64,000 nucleotides of DNA from Branchipolynoe longqiensis. Its lineage: Eukaryota > Annelida > Polychaeta > Phyllodocida > Polynoidae. Location of the stretch: assembly GCA_030323885.1 (NCBI GenBank), contig CM059199.1, positions 76,852,781-76,916,780 of the forward strand, written 5' to 3'. Every line of letters begins with the position of its first letter. Positions within the stretch are counted from its first letter, which is position 1. The notes beneath the pieces were generated by a model. It ran no database searches and had not been told where the DNA came from. It was given only the letters and a program-made list of their open reading frames with translations. Below are positions 11,552 to 21,200 of the stretch, piece by piece. The position numbers and the translations under genes were made by a program.

Positions 11552-12506
11552 TTAAGAAAAAGAAGAAAAGCAAGAAGGCAGTGAGTTCATCTGCAGTGAG
11601 TTCACTAAGGTGAGAAAGAAGTTGTAAGGAGGAAGAAAGCGAAGAAGCAGCACACAAAGAAGAAGAAAGATTCGTCTTCGGATTCCTCATCTGACTCGTC
11701 GTCTACCGAGTCGGACTCAGACACTGAGCATACTGGTTTGTATGCTAAGATCAGTGGGAAAGTGAGGAAGAAGTGCCAGGTGGAAAGGGCTAAGAAAGTC
11801 TTAACCACCACCATGATGCAGGAGACGATTAAAGGTCACTTTAATACCTTTAAGCCCGCGGAAGTTATCACCAAGCTAGGTGAGAAGCTTACTGGAATCA
11901 AGGGAATCCCAGATTCCATGATTAAAGAGATGGACCGGGATGTCCACTTAAGTGAGGACAGGAAGACGTTTGAGGGTGTCCTCCACACTGTCCACAAAGT
12001 GGTCCTTGGGGCCCTGACAGCGATTGCGCCAGTGGCCAATCGCATGCAGACCGAGAACAAGTTCTTGTATTTGGCCAGAACCATAGACAGTGGCATAGCG
12101 ATGCTGACGGCAGCAGGTAACTTCTTGTCCTACAGACGGTTTGAAAACGTCTTCAAATCCGTCTGTACTGATGCAGTCGAAGAAGGTGGTCGACAACGGT
12201 TAGGTTATGGGGCTATTAATGCAAGAGGTGCATTATCGATTGTCTTACCAAGGGTAGACGGACAAACGGTTGGTAAACACAAGGTTATACACTGGTTCTT
12301 AAGATCGGTGTATGAAAGAAATCCCACAAAGCCCAAATATAGTCATTCGGTTTTGGGATGTATCAGTAGTAATTAAATTATTTAAATCCTGGCCTAGCAA
12401 CAATCATTTAGGCATTAAGCAGCTAGGATTTAAGTTGGCAGTACTGCTACTTTTAGTAACAAGGCATAGAGGACAAACCATTGTGGCATTATCTCTAGAT
12501 GGATAG

Positions 12507-12680
12507 AAAGGAGACACCTACGACAATACACTTAGCTTACCACGCCTGTACTGAGAACGCTGTAAATACGTTACTCAATACCACATAGATCCTCAACCCG
12601 GGTTAAACCTGGCATCACTATTGTGTTCACGTTGAGTTGATTCCGGTTTATAGTAACAATTTATTTGGTTACAGACTACC
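12507..12680 (+). other. DIRS copy B 5' untranslated region
   Basis: It matches copy A upstream of gag ('gtaaatacgt', 'ggtttatagtaac', 'gttacagactaccgatg'). In both copies the ATG in 'accgatg' opens a short frame that ends at the same CTATGA, while the recognisable gag reading continues in another frame. A splice acceptor at 'ttacag' or an upstream ORF are possible readings. Confidence 0.5.
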
Positions 12681-14028
12681 GATGGCTACGAAACGAAACA
12701 AGCCCCCCACCGGCTGCAGCAGAGGGGCATGTGCCCACGGGCTATGACTCGTCGCCCCGGTTGACGGCACTGCCGTCCCCACAGCCTGGGGCAGACTTAC
12801 CGTCTGACCGGGAAAGTGATGACGGGACCACTTATCCGGTAGACCTGGACGCCCGGATAAGCCAAATGTTGGAGTTGAAGCTACAACAATTCCAGCCGAA
12901 CGCACGCCTGGCTAATGGCCGGCCTCTCCCTATCCTCGATTCGGATTGGGAGGATTTTTCCGACCCGAAGACACTGACTCGGCGGACGAATTAGTTTGTC
13001 CAATGGCGCCAAAACCTAAGAAAAGGAAGAAAACCGTCAGCTCGTCTGGTGACGAGTTCACCAAGGCAAACAAAGCTAAGCAGGTCAAAAGGAACAAGAA
13101 AAAGAGCAAAAAGAAGAAACATTCTTCATCGGACTATTCTTCCGACTCGTCTTCCACCGAGTCGGACTCCGACACGGAAAGAGCGGGCGTTTACACCAAA
13201 ATTGGCGGAAAAGTCTGCAAAAAGTGTGTGAAACAAAGGGCAAAGAAAGTATGCACGACAACTATGATGCGAGAGACGATTAAAGGGCATTTTAACACCT
13301 TTAAGCCGGCAGAGGTAATCACAAAACTGACCGAGCAGATTTCGAGAATCAAAGGGATTCCGAACACGGTGGTAAAGGAGATGGACTCAGGAGTCCATCT
13401 GAGCGACGACAGACGCAAATTTGAAAATGTGCTTTTCACCATCCATAAGGCAGTGTTAGGGGCTCTGACGTCAGTGGCACCCATCGCTAATAGGATGCAG
13501 ACAGAGAACAAATTCTCCTCGCTAGCTCGCTCAATGGATAAGAACATTGCATTGCTTACCGCAGCTAGCAACTTCCTAAGTTACAGACGATACGAAAACA
13601 TCTTTAGGGCAGTAACGACAGACGCTGGGAAAGAAGTAGCGAGATCAAAGAAGATCACGGACAACGATGGTAAAGAGTACACATTGTTCCTAGCGCCCAA
13701 GCCAGTGAAAGGGAAGCCACTCGACAAGACGAAAATGTTCGGTGGCCAACTCCCTTACCTCTTTAAAGAGGTAGAGGCAGAGGCAAAGAGTGGGAAGAAC
13801 ATGGAGACAAGACGGAAACCGGATAATACTTCTAGGTTTCACAGGCCCCGGACGGATTTTCGGAAACGCCGGGGAGCAAGACCGGGAAGGTCCGGCCCCT
13901 CCTACGGCTTCCAACCAAGGGGAAGGGGAAGAGGAGACCGACAGTCATTGGGGTGGAACGACGGGAACCGTCCGTTCAGAAGGGAGTACACACCCAAACA
14001 ACCATTCCCACGCCCAGGGAACAAATAG
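12665..14028 (+). pseudogene. DIRS copy B gag-like ORF (frameshifted)
   Basis: Two frames are needed. The N-terminal part (12665-~12955) has PVDLDARISQMLELKLQQF. The main part (12946-14028) starts in an acidic stretch, continues with a Lys-rich/Ser-Asp tract (KKRKK, KKKSKKKK, SSDYSSDSSS), a helical core (TIKGHFNTFKPAEVITKL, ANRMQTENKFS, AASNFLSYRRYENIF), and ends in an Arg/Gly-rich basic tail (RKRRGARPGR, RGRGRG). The frame change at the T run near 12955 breaks the protein. The helical core is conserved in copy A. Its assignment as gag rests on position before RT and the basic tail, which resembles nucleic-acid-binding gag C-termini; there is no CCHC knuckle. Confidence 0.7.
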
Positions 14029-14301
14029 AAACTGCCACGCAGACTCTGCCGCCAGTGGCAGCAGACATGGTGACGGAGGAAACACAGACAGATGTAAGGA
14101 ATTTTAATGCAGGGAACATTGATACACAATTTCATGAATGGTGTAAAATAACAAATGATAGGGATATTTTGGACATAGTGGAGTACAGATTCCGTTTACT
14201 AAAATTCCAAAACAGACACGAAATCCTTTCCCTTATAAGTTTAATGAGATAGAAAAGGAAGCGTTAACAAACCAGGTGTCTCTTTTCGAAACAAAAGGTA
14301 T

Positions 14302-14483
14302 TGTAGTGGTCTGCACTGACCTCTCAGGCAAGGAGCCGCATAGACAGGTAGGCGTGGGTGGTGTGTTGATATCAGGGAGCCTAGGTGGTGTAATGGTTAG
14401 CACACTGGCCCGGAGTGCAAAGAGATGTGGGTTCGAGTCCCGCTCTAGGCACAGTATTTCCCATTTTCATCACCCCCATGACA
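14302..14483 (+). repeat. TRIM 5' LTR
   Basis: Begins TGTAGTGG, ends CATGACA. It contains the tRNA-like module at 14379-14450. It is identical to the 3' LTR except at two sites near the start (a/g and t/c). Confidence 0.85.
14379..14450 (+). ncRNA. tRNA-like module in TRIM 5' LTR
   Basis: A 72-nt stretch has a 7-bp acceptor-like stem (GCCTAGG with TCTAGGC, one G-U), a D-arm (GTGT/ACAC) and a T-arm (GTGGG/CCCGC) around TTCGAGT. The Pol III A box TGGTGTAATGG and B box GGTTCGAGTCC both match consensus. The anticodon stem does not pair, so it is not a working tRNA gene. It could serve as a Pol III promoter or be a structural relic. No T-run terminator follows directly. Confidence 0.75.
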
Positions 14484-14484
14484 C

Positions 14485-14502
14485 TGGTGCCGTGACCAGG
14501 AT
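14485..14502 (+). promoter_or_regulatory. TRIM primer-binding site (tRNA-His type)
   Basis: TGGTGCCGTGAC is complementary to the 3' end of animal tRNA-His including CCA; the next bases match except for two. It is placed one base after the 5' LTR, as expected. Confidence 0.75.
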
Positions 14503-14607
14503 CCTGTACAAGCTTTGTGCTGTATGGTTGTTGAACCTACCCTGTGTATGTAAGTGCGTTGCCTTGCCTGTGTGTATGTAATTGTAAGCATTAAAAGACT
14601 TACAATT

Positions 14608-14620
14608 CCAGGGGGACGAG
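14608..14620 (+). promoter_or_regulatory. TRIM polypurine tract
   Basis: AGGGGGACGAG lies immediately before the 3' LTR at the position for plus-strand priming. Confidence 0.65.
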
Positions 14621-14802
14621 TGTGGTGGTCTGCACCGACCTCTCAGGCAAGGAGCCGCATAGACAGGTAGGCGTGGGTGGTGTGTTGATATCAGGGAGCC
14701 TAGGTGGTGTAATGGTTAGCACACTGGCCCGGAGTGCAAAGAGATGTGGGTTCGAGTCCCGCTCTAGGCACAGTATTTCCCATTTTCATCACCCCCATGA
14801 CA
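14621..14802 (+). repeat. TRIM 3' LTR
   Basis: Begins TGTGGTGG, ends CATGACA, and is followed by the GTAT target duplication. The second tRNA-like module occupies 14698-14769. Confidence 0.85.
14698..14769 (+). ncRNA. tRNA-like module in TRIM 3' LTR
   Basis: Identical in sequence to 14379-14450, with the same intact A and B boxes and the same non-pairing anticodon stem. Confidence 0.75.
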
Positions 14803-14875
14803 GTATTATAGAGCAGGTTAACCACATGCCAGGTGAATTTATTTCTAATATATATTCCCAGCCTAAACCCAATGG

Positions 14876-14930
14876 TTTGTTTGTTTGTTGTTTTACGTCC
14901 TAGCAACATCTAAGGTCATATCAGGACGGG
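14876..14930 (-). mobile_element. SINE (family Z) 3'-end fragment inside DIRS RT
   Basis: On the minus strand this reads as the Z-family 3' end: 'cccgtcctgatatgacc', 'ttgctaggacgtaaaac' and an (aac)n tail. The 10-bp target duplication AACCCAATGG flanks it at 14866-14875 and 14931-14940. It is an extreme 5' truncation (55 bp). Confidence 0.85.
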
Positions 14931-15769
14931 AACCCAATGGAGATTAGGATGATCCTAGATTTAACTAAATTAAACGAAATAATTGAATATCAACATTTTA
15001 ATATGTTCTCATTAGAAACTGCCAGGGATTTGGTTACACCAGAAGCCTGGATGGCCAGTGTCGATCTGCGAGACGCTTATTATACAGTTCCTATATGCAC
15101 AGAAGACAGAAAGTTTTTGAGATTTATTTGGAATAACCAACTTTTCCAATTTACCTGTATGCCTAATGGTTTGGTTTGCGCCCCTCGCCTGTTTACTAAG
15201 CTATTAAAGCCAGTTTTCTCAGTTATGGCTAGGAAAGGACATACTATGTTCCCGTACATTGATGACTCATTTATTATGGCACAGTCATTTAAAGAATGTC
15301 AAAACGCAGTCAACGATCTTTGCCAACTGCTTATGACGTTGGGTTTCTATATTCATAAAGACAAGTCGGTGTTTAAACCGACTACTGAACTTAAATGTTT
15401 GGGGTTTATCGTTAATACAAAAACAAAGACGGTCTCGCTTATGAAACAGAAACTCAAGAAGTTTCTAGATACAGTGACCCGCTTGGTCGAGCTAACTAGG
15501 CCAAAGATAAGGCAGGTTGCCGTCCTAATCGGTATAATGATAGCATATGCTCCTGCTATTCTATATGGTAGGGCCCATATTAAATCCCTAGAAATAGATA
15601 AGAATTTGGCATTAGCTCACACTAAAGGGAATTTCAAACGAATAATGTTTATTTCCGAAGAAGGACTACAGGATATTTCCTGGTGGTTTGAACACTTTCA
15701 TAACTCTCCCAATCCCATTAGAATGGGAGAACCCAACACGGTAGTCACAACCGACGCTTCGCTAGAAGG

Positions 15770-16180
15770 TTGGGGAGCACATCGAAACGATGTAGCGACA
15801 GGAGGGAGATGGAATTAAGAGCCATTTATTTAGGATTAGCGAGCTTAATCAGAGTGCCACGAAATCATGTTCGAATTCTAACGGACAATATAATATCTAT
15901 GGCTTATGTACGGAACATGGGGGGAACAAAGTCGAAACCATGCAATAACATAGCGAAATTGATTTGGGACTGGGCGCAACAAAACCAAGTCTGGCTAACA
16001 GTGGCACATATTCCAGGGTCCAAAATACCCTAGCTGACAAAAAGAGCAGACATTTCCATGATCATTTGGAATGGTCCCTAAACACATTTATTTTCAAAAA
16101 CGTATGTCAAAAATGGGGCTGACCACATATCGATTTATTTGCCTCCAGAAATAATTATAAAATACAAAAGTATGTTGCGT
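15770..16180 (+). pseudogene. DIRS RNase H and linker region, frameshifted
   Basis: After TTDAS (in the RT frame), the +1 frame continues ELRAIYLGL (Glu), RILTDNIISMAYVRNMGG (Asp) and VAHIPGSK, in the RNase H order used by DIRS elements. Another frame then carries LADKKSR...HLEW and DLFASRNN, normally part of the same polyprotein. At least two frameshifts are present. Confidence 0.7.
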
Positions 16181-16379
16181 GTGTGGCCGGGTCCGACTTT
16201 CTCTCTTATTTGGGAAAATGAATTATATTACATTTTCCCCCCATTCAGCATTATCAGCCGAGTGGCCAGAAAAATCAAGATGGACAAAACTCACACAATT
16301 TTGATCGTCCCCAAATGGGACACACAACCATGGCTACCAGCCATAGTGTCGACAGGCAAAGACTGCCTACGATTCCCAA

Positions 16380-17440
16380 GATCCCCAGGAAATCTAACAC
16401 ATCAAGGCCCATTGACACGCCACGGAGATGTGTCGACAACGTCACTGCTAGCATTCCTTTTTTAAATAAATATTTACAACAATTTGGCCTGGACAAAATT
16501 ACTCAACAAACATTAGTATCACATGCATGGAGGAAAGGCACAGTTAAAATTTCCACAACGTAATTAAGGAAGTGGGGCGTTCATTGCCTGATACAGAAGG
16601 TCAAACCTATGAATCCTTCGATATCTCAGGTAGCAAGATTCTTATGCATGTTAGAAGATGAAGGCCTAGGATTTGGGGCTATTAATGCAGCCAGATGGGC
16701 GTTGTCCATTATTCTGCCTCGAATAGATGGCCAAACAGTAGGAAAACATCAAGTTATTCACTGGATCCTAAGGTCAATCTATGAACGTAACCCCCCCCCC
16801 CCAAACCTAAATATAATCGGTTTTGGGATGTATCGGTCATATTTAAACTTTTCAAACAATGGCCGCATAACAAACACTTAGATGTTAAAAAGTTAGGTTT
16901 CAAAGTAGCCATGCTACTTTTATTAGTGACAGGCCAGAGAGGACAGACGATAGTTGCGTTATCACTAGATGGCCTGGAGATAAATAGGAAAGAAGCTACT
17001 TTTGATTTAACACAGTTATTAAAATCTAACTGCACCGGAGACCCTCTGTCTACAGTGAACGTTACAGGTTTCACAGAGGACCCAAAACTATGTGTAGTTT
17101 CAGCTATACGGGCGTATATATCCAAGACCAGAGAATTAAGGAATTCAAGACAGCTTTTGGAGAGGTTTATTAAGCCACACAAGGGCATTTCGCGACATAC
17201 TCTCGCACGATGGACAATTACAGTTTACAAATTGGCAGGAGTCAATACGGAATGATATGCGTCTCATTCAACGCGAGGCGCCATGATTTCAAAAGCACGT
17301 TTGCTAGGGATTTCGGTAAAACGAATCCTAGCACATGCAGGCTGGAAGACCGCTAGATCGTTTGCAAAACATTACAACAAACGACTAGAAAAGTCAAGCG
17401 GTATCGCCAGACGATTACTGAAGACTAAACTACATAAGTG
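16380..17440 (+). pseudogene. DIRS tyrosine recombinase, frameshifted
   Basis: The N-terminal SAM-like part is at ~16400-16780 (GFGAINAARWALS, IDGQTVGKHQVIHWILRSIYER). A frame break occurs at the C13 run near 16791-16802. The catalytic domain continues at ~16905-17250 with LLLVTGQRGQTIVALSLDGL (first Arg). After a second shift near 17250 the end reads HSTRGAMISKA (His-x-x-Arg), LAHAGWKTARSFAKHYNKR (nucleophile Tyr) and stops at ~17440. All four expected catalytic positions (R, H, R, Y) can be seen, but not in one frame. A truncated homologous copy lies at 12190-12506. Confidence 0.8.
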
Positions 17441-17564
17441 AGAAATGAAATATGTCAATCTCATTAATACCGTCTAAACATAAAATGAATTGATGTTTAC
17501 AAAATGTTTAAAGAGGTAACAAATGTAATAAATAATACAATACACAGGATAAAAATGATTTATG

Positions 17565-17720
17565 TAAAGTTCTCGCTAGCCTGAGGCTTTATACCGAGGT
17601 AAAATAGATTAGTTAGACGAATCTTACCTGGATATAGATGATGGATAACTGTTGTTTTCCCGAGGTATAAGCCTCGGATAGACGTGGGTGAGGGCCTACC
17701 CACCACGCCCTACCACGTCT
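17565..17720. repeat. DIRS internal complementary region
   Basis: 17575-17605 is complementary to the left end (9660-9695). 17603-17693 is a near-perfect reverse complement of 17833-17925, e.g. 'gattagttagacgaatctta' against 'taagattcgtctaactaatc'. Carrying complements of both ends is the DIRS signature thought to allow circular-junction formation during replication. Confidence 0.8.
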
Positions 17721-17799
17721 ATTACGTTTGCTTGTACCAAGAAAACATTACAGATCCATTATTATTATTTTAGATCATATTTTATCCTGAATAAGTAGG

Positions 17800-17925
17800 T
17801 AAAGATTGCTGGACGCGGATGTGCTTCCTTCTCCCTCACCCACGTCTATCCAAGGCTTATACCTCGGGAAAACAATAGTTATCCATCATCTATACCCAGG
17901 TAAGATTCGTCTAACTAATCTATAT
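17800..17925 (-). repeat. DIRS right inverted terminal repeat
   Basis: Contains 'gatgtgcttccttctccctc', the complement of the left terminal repeat, followed by ~90 bp complementary to the internal complementary region. It ends in a short (TA)n. Confidence 0.8.
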
Positions 17926-18057
17926 ATATATATGCGAAACAAGTGTAAATTTGCCACCCGTTTCAGCTGTAACTGCTAAATGGCGTACTGCTGCTGCAGG
18001 GTATTGCTGCGCAGGGTGTGTGGGTGTGTGGCCGGGTCTGACATCTGGTGTCTGCAG

Positions 18058-18296
18058 GAGACGGTTATGCTGAAGGGCAAGGTGCAGGCGGTGAGGCGGG
18101 CCCGACTGCCTGTAGAGGGCCTCTTCTGTAAGTACCCGTACCGGGGCTGCATGCAGCCTCGTCTCGAGGGCTTTGACCTGTGTGGCCGCCACGTACTGGA
18201 GGACAAGAACGGGACCTTCAAGCAGTGCGGCTACGTGTCCAACAAGAATGGCAAGCGCTGCCTCAACGCCGCGCCCAAGACAGACAAGAAGGAGGG
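18058..18296 (+). CDS. KANSL2: KANSL2 exon 1 recognised (zinc-binding domain, first part)
   Basis: The acceptor tgtctgcag|GAG has a good branch-like 'ctgac' upstream. The frame is open further left to an ATG at 17980, and an in-exon ATG lies at 18067, so the true N-terminus is unsettled. Codes C-x6-C-x10-C-x2-H (CKYPYRGC...LCGRH) and the first half of a second such unit ([13 protein letters not shown]). Donor GAGGG|GTGGGT leaves two bases of a Gly codon. Confidence 0.85.
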
Positions 18297-21200
18297 GTGG
18301 GTAGTCTGCACCTACTGCCCCCCCCCCCCACTTTATATATATATATATATATATATGTTGTATAAGCGTTATACAAGTATAATTAATCAGAAGCTTTTCC
18401 GCCTCGGCTGCTCCGATACTCCACCCTCAGGAATCTACTGCTGGGTTCTTTATATTATTGGTCATCGACTACTATGCTCTGACAACCTCAGTCCCATTCG
18501 TGGCGTCACCTGTGTATACGTGCTGATTTGTCAGGTTTTGCATCATCACACTCATCATGTTTTGAAAACTACCAATATATTCTCGTTGAGCTATTTATTC
18601 TCTTAGTGCAGGTCATGGATTGCAGGAAAAATCCTTGGTGGAATTGAGCTATGGTGATTTAATTTTGGGGACCATAACAAATGCTAACTTTTTAAATGAA
18701 CTTCAGGCAGGCCGGTTAAGAAAAAAACAACCCTGATCTTAACACTTGAAATCAATTAAAACACTCAATTTCTTTATTTCTTTTTAAATTCAATTAGGAT
18801 ACTTATTTGGTACTGCTGTATCGTTGCCGAGAAGGAATATTAAGTCAGTTTAATAGAACATGATTCAGATGAAGTCTGAATACCTAGAATTTCACTGGCC
18901 ACGGTGGCCGAATCGATAGAGTGCAGGCCTGCTTTGCGGGAGATTAATAGTTTGATTCCCTGTTGAGTCAAACCAATGACATACAAAATTGATAATTGTC
19001 GCTCCCTAGCCTGGTGCTCGGCATTAATAGGACAGGACAAGGACTGGTCAGCTCTGTCAGGATAATCTGACAGTACGATATGGGGTCATGGTGCTGGCGG
19101 CCTGATTCCCCAGTGTCACTATAAATTCACCATTAGTGTGCACTGTCACAAGTCTGTACCCGTCCTGTTATGACCTTAGATTTTCCTGGACGTAAAATTC
19201 CAACAACCTAAAGTTTCAGTGTGCACATTAACATTATTTTAGTAGGTTTGCCCACTCATTAAAAAAAATGATTACCCAAATCACATGAAACTCGTAGGAA
19301 ACACACCTTTTATTGGACAAATTTGTTTGACTGTTCGCACATATAAATCAAAATGCCATTTTTCAAAACTCATAAATTAAAACTATTGATAGTACAGAGC
19401 TCATATTTGGTCAATACTGTATCTATATTTGGTCAATACTGTATCTATAGTACAATTATCAGAATTATTTTAGTCATACAACAGAGGAATAAAGAAAATG
19501 ATTTATATGATGCCTCAAAAATGGCATTTTTATCATTTGCACTTGTAATTGTAATATCAAAAAAAATGTCAAATTTGGGCTTTTGTTGAAATTATTGTAT
19601 TTTGTCAATTTTTCTCCTTCTGTTAACAACGTAGATGCAAAGCAAGGCAACAACAACAAAAGTGCTTAAATTGACCACAGTGACCTACCAGGTGACCAAA
19701 TTTGACTTATCAATAAAAGGTTTCCTGAAGGTCAACTTTCAAGCGCAAAGTCTGCTGTGTTTTGGCCTTTTCCCATACTGGTATAGCGTGAGTGGGCATA
19801 CCTAACTTTAGCGTGTGTTCTCTTCAAATATTTCCAAAGTTAGCCCTTTAAAATAAATGCCACTTCAACATTAAGTAAAGCAGATTATATCGAGCAACCT
19901 AATATATTTATCTTTAAAAAAAAAAAAATAGAAAATAAAGGGATTTGGATATACAGGCAGGCAGACTGTTGTGGCACATTGTGTCTAGTTGTTGTGGCAT
20001 TATTTGAATAAAGGTTGGCCACCCAGGTACTGCTTGGAGCACGACCGGAAGTCTGCGCTGATGAGGCAGCGTGCCAGCCGGAAGCGGCGTCCTGCCGAGA
20101 CGCCCGAGACACTGCTGGAGCAGATCGAGCACTATGGCACAAAGGTGGACGAGCTGGGCCGACAAACAAAGCGCCATCGCATGTCAGTAGAGAGCGCCAC
20201 CAACAGAGTCCTCGGTAAGTAGTCGGAGAGGCACGTGTAGAACATACCATAACAAGAATACACATGGCCGGGTCAGGACATCAGGTGTTATTAGCTGAAA
20301 TCGTAGACTGTAGCGTATTTAGTTAGTCCTGCAATACACATGGCCGAGTCAAGACAGCGGTTAGTAGCTGAAATCGTAGACTGTAACGTATTTAGTTTGT
20401 CCTGCAATACACATGGCCGGGTCAAGACAGCAGGTGTAAAGCTGCGAACACACTGGACGCGTGCGTCGCGCGTGCGTCAAGTACAAGCATGCGTCATGCG
20501 GTTCTCACGCGTAAATAGCGAACACACTGGACGCGTCTGCCACGCGTCTAAAGGCCGGAACACACCTCCCATATAAAACCCCCATTCCCCCCTCTTCCAT
20601 TCCCCCCATTCCCCCCTCTTCCATTCCCCCCCCCCATTCCTCCCTCCCTCTTCCATTCCCCCATTCCCCCTCTTCAATTCCCCTTCTTCCATTCCTCCTG
20701 TTCCATTCCCCCCTCTCCCATTCCCCCTCTTCCATTCCCCTCTCTTCCATTCCCTCTCTTCCATTCCCTCCCTTTCCATTCCCTCCTCTTGTGTTCCCCT
20801 CTTTCGTTCCCCCTCTTTCGTTCCCCCTCTTTCGTTCCACCTCTTTCGTTCCCCCTCTTTCGTTCCCCCTCTTTCGTTCCCCCTCTTTCGTTCCCCTCTT
20901 TCGTTCCCCCTCTTTCGTTCCCCCTCTTCCGTCCCTCCTTTTCTGTCCCTCCTCTTCCATTCTCCATCTTTCGTTCCCCCTCTTCCATTCCCCCTCTCCC
21001 ATTCCCCTCTCTTCCAGTCCCTCTCTTCCGTTCCCTCTCTTTCGTTCCCCCTCTTTCGTTCCCCCTCTTTCGTTCCCCCTCTTTCGTTCCCCCTCTTTCG
21101 TTCCCCCTCTTTCGTTCCCCCTCTTTCGTTCCCCCTCTTTCGTTCCCCCTCTTTCGTCCCCCCTCTTTCGTCCCCCCTCTTTCGTTCCCCCTCTTTCGTT

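Larger units (their letters stand above)
10237..12506 (+). pseudogene. DIRS copy A: gag remnant fused to start of tyrosine recombinase
   Basis: The 5' UTR and gag start ('acagactaccgatg') match copy B at ~12673. The gag N-terminal part lies at ~10280-10565, with frame changes near 10495; it is split by the MITE at 10569-11551 and resumes at 11556 with the Lys-rich, then Ser/Asp-rich tract (Lys runs, SSDSSS). The helical gag core follows at 11738-12190, with motifs like TIKGHFNTFKPAEVITKL that match copy B closely. At ~12190 gag jumps directly into recombinase sequence (GYGAINARGAL, DGQTVGKHKVIHW), which corresponds to 16670-16970 of copy B. RT and RNase H are missing. The recombinase stops at ~12506 after LSLDG, where copy B's 5' UTR begins. 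This is a deletion derivative, not a gene. Confidence 0.8.
14302..14802 (+). mobile_element. TRIM: 501-bp LTR element without coding capacity, tRNA-like module in each LTR
   Basis: Two 182-bp direct repeats (14302-14483, 14621-14802) start TG, end CA and differ at two positions that I could see. They enclose only 137 bp. The first LTR is followed, after one base, by TGGTGCCGTGACC, a good primer-binding site for tRNA-His. The second is preceded by the purine tract AGGGGGACGAG. GTAT is duplicated at 14298-14301 and 14803-14806. The element lies inside the DIRS copy B reverse transcriptase; the RT coding frame is interrupted exactly at the duplicated GTAT. No gag or pol is encoded, so it depended on another element for movement. 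TRIMs are well known in plants and also reported from ants. The unusual part is the tRNA-like sequence inside each LTR. Confidence 0.85.
14110..15818 (+). pseudogene. DIRS reverse transcriptase, interrupted
   Basis: The N-terminal lead-in is at ~14110-14300 (ends EKEAL...ETKG), resumes at 14807-14875 (PGEFISNIYS), and the palm/fingers follow from 14937. Visible motifs are RMILDLTKLNE (fingers), SVDLRDAYYTVPI (first catalytic Asp), MPNGLVCAPRLFTKLLKPV, and PYIDDSFIMAQ with the catalytic YIDD at ~15256. The connection to RNase H begins with VVTTDASLEGWGAH at ~15745. The frame is broken by the TRIM and the SINE fragment and shifts near 15800. The family copies RNA to DNA for recombinase-mediated insertion. 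This copy cannot make a complete protein. Confidence 0.85.
9660..17925 (+). mobile_element. Composite DIRS-type (tyrosine recombinase) retroelement
   Basis: The block has the features of DIRS retroelements: gag-like ORF, reverse transcriptase, RNase H and tyrosine recombinase rather than an integrase, with inverted termini and an internal complementary region instead of LTRs. Two related copies are fused. Copy A (~9735-12506) has 5' UTR, gag and the start of the recombinase, but RT and RNase H are deleted. Copy B (~12507-17440) starts again from the 5' UTR and carries all domains. Both have frameshifts. Insertions inside the block are MITEs at 10569-11551 and 10827-11460, a TRIM at 14302-14802 and a SINE fragment at 14876-14930. 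The right end lies about 130 bp upstream of the first recognised KANSL2 exon. The composite is inactive. Confidence 0.85.

Noticed and set aside
14379..14450. Functional tRNA gene
   Set aside because: The anticodon stem does not pair, and the sequence is repeated inside LTRs.
14276..14903. Two similar ORFs with VCTDLSGKEPHRQVGVGG
   Set aside because: These are chance frames across the TRIM LTRs and tRNA-like module.
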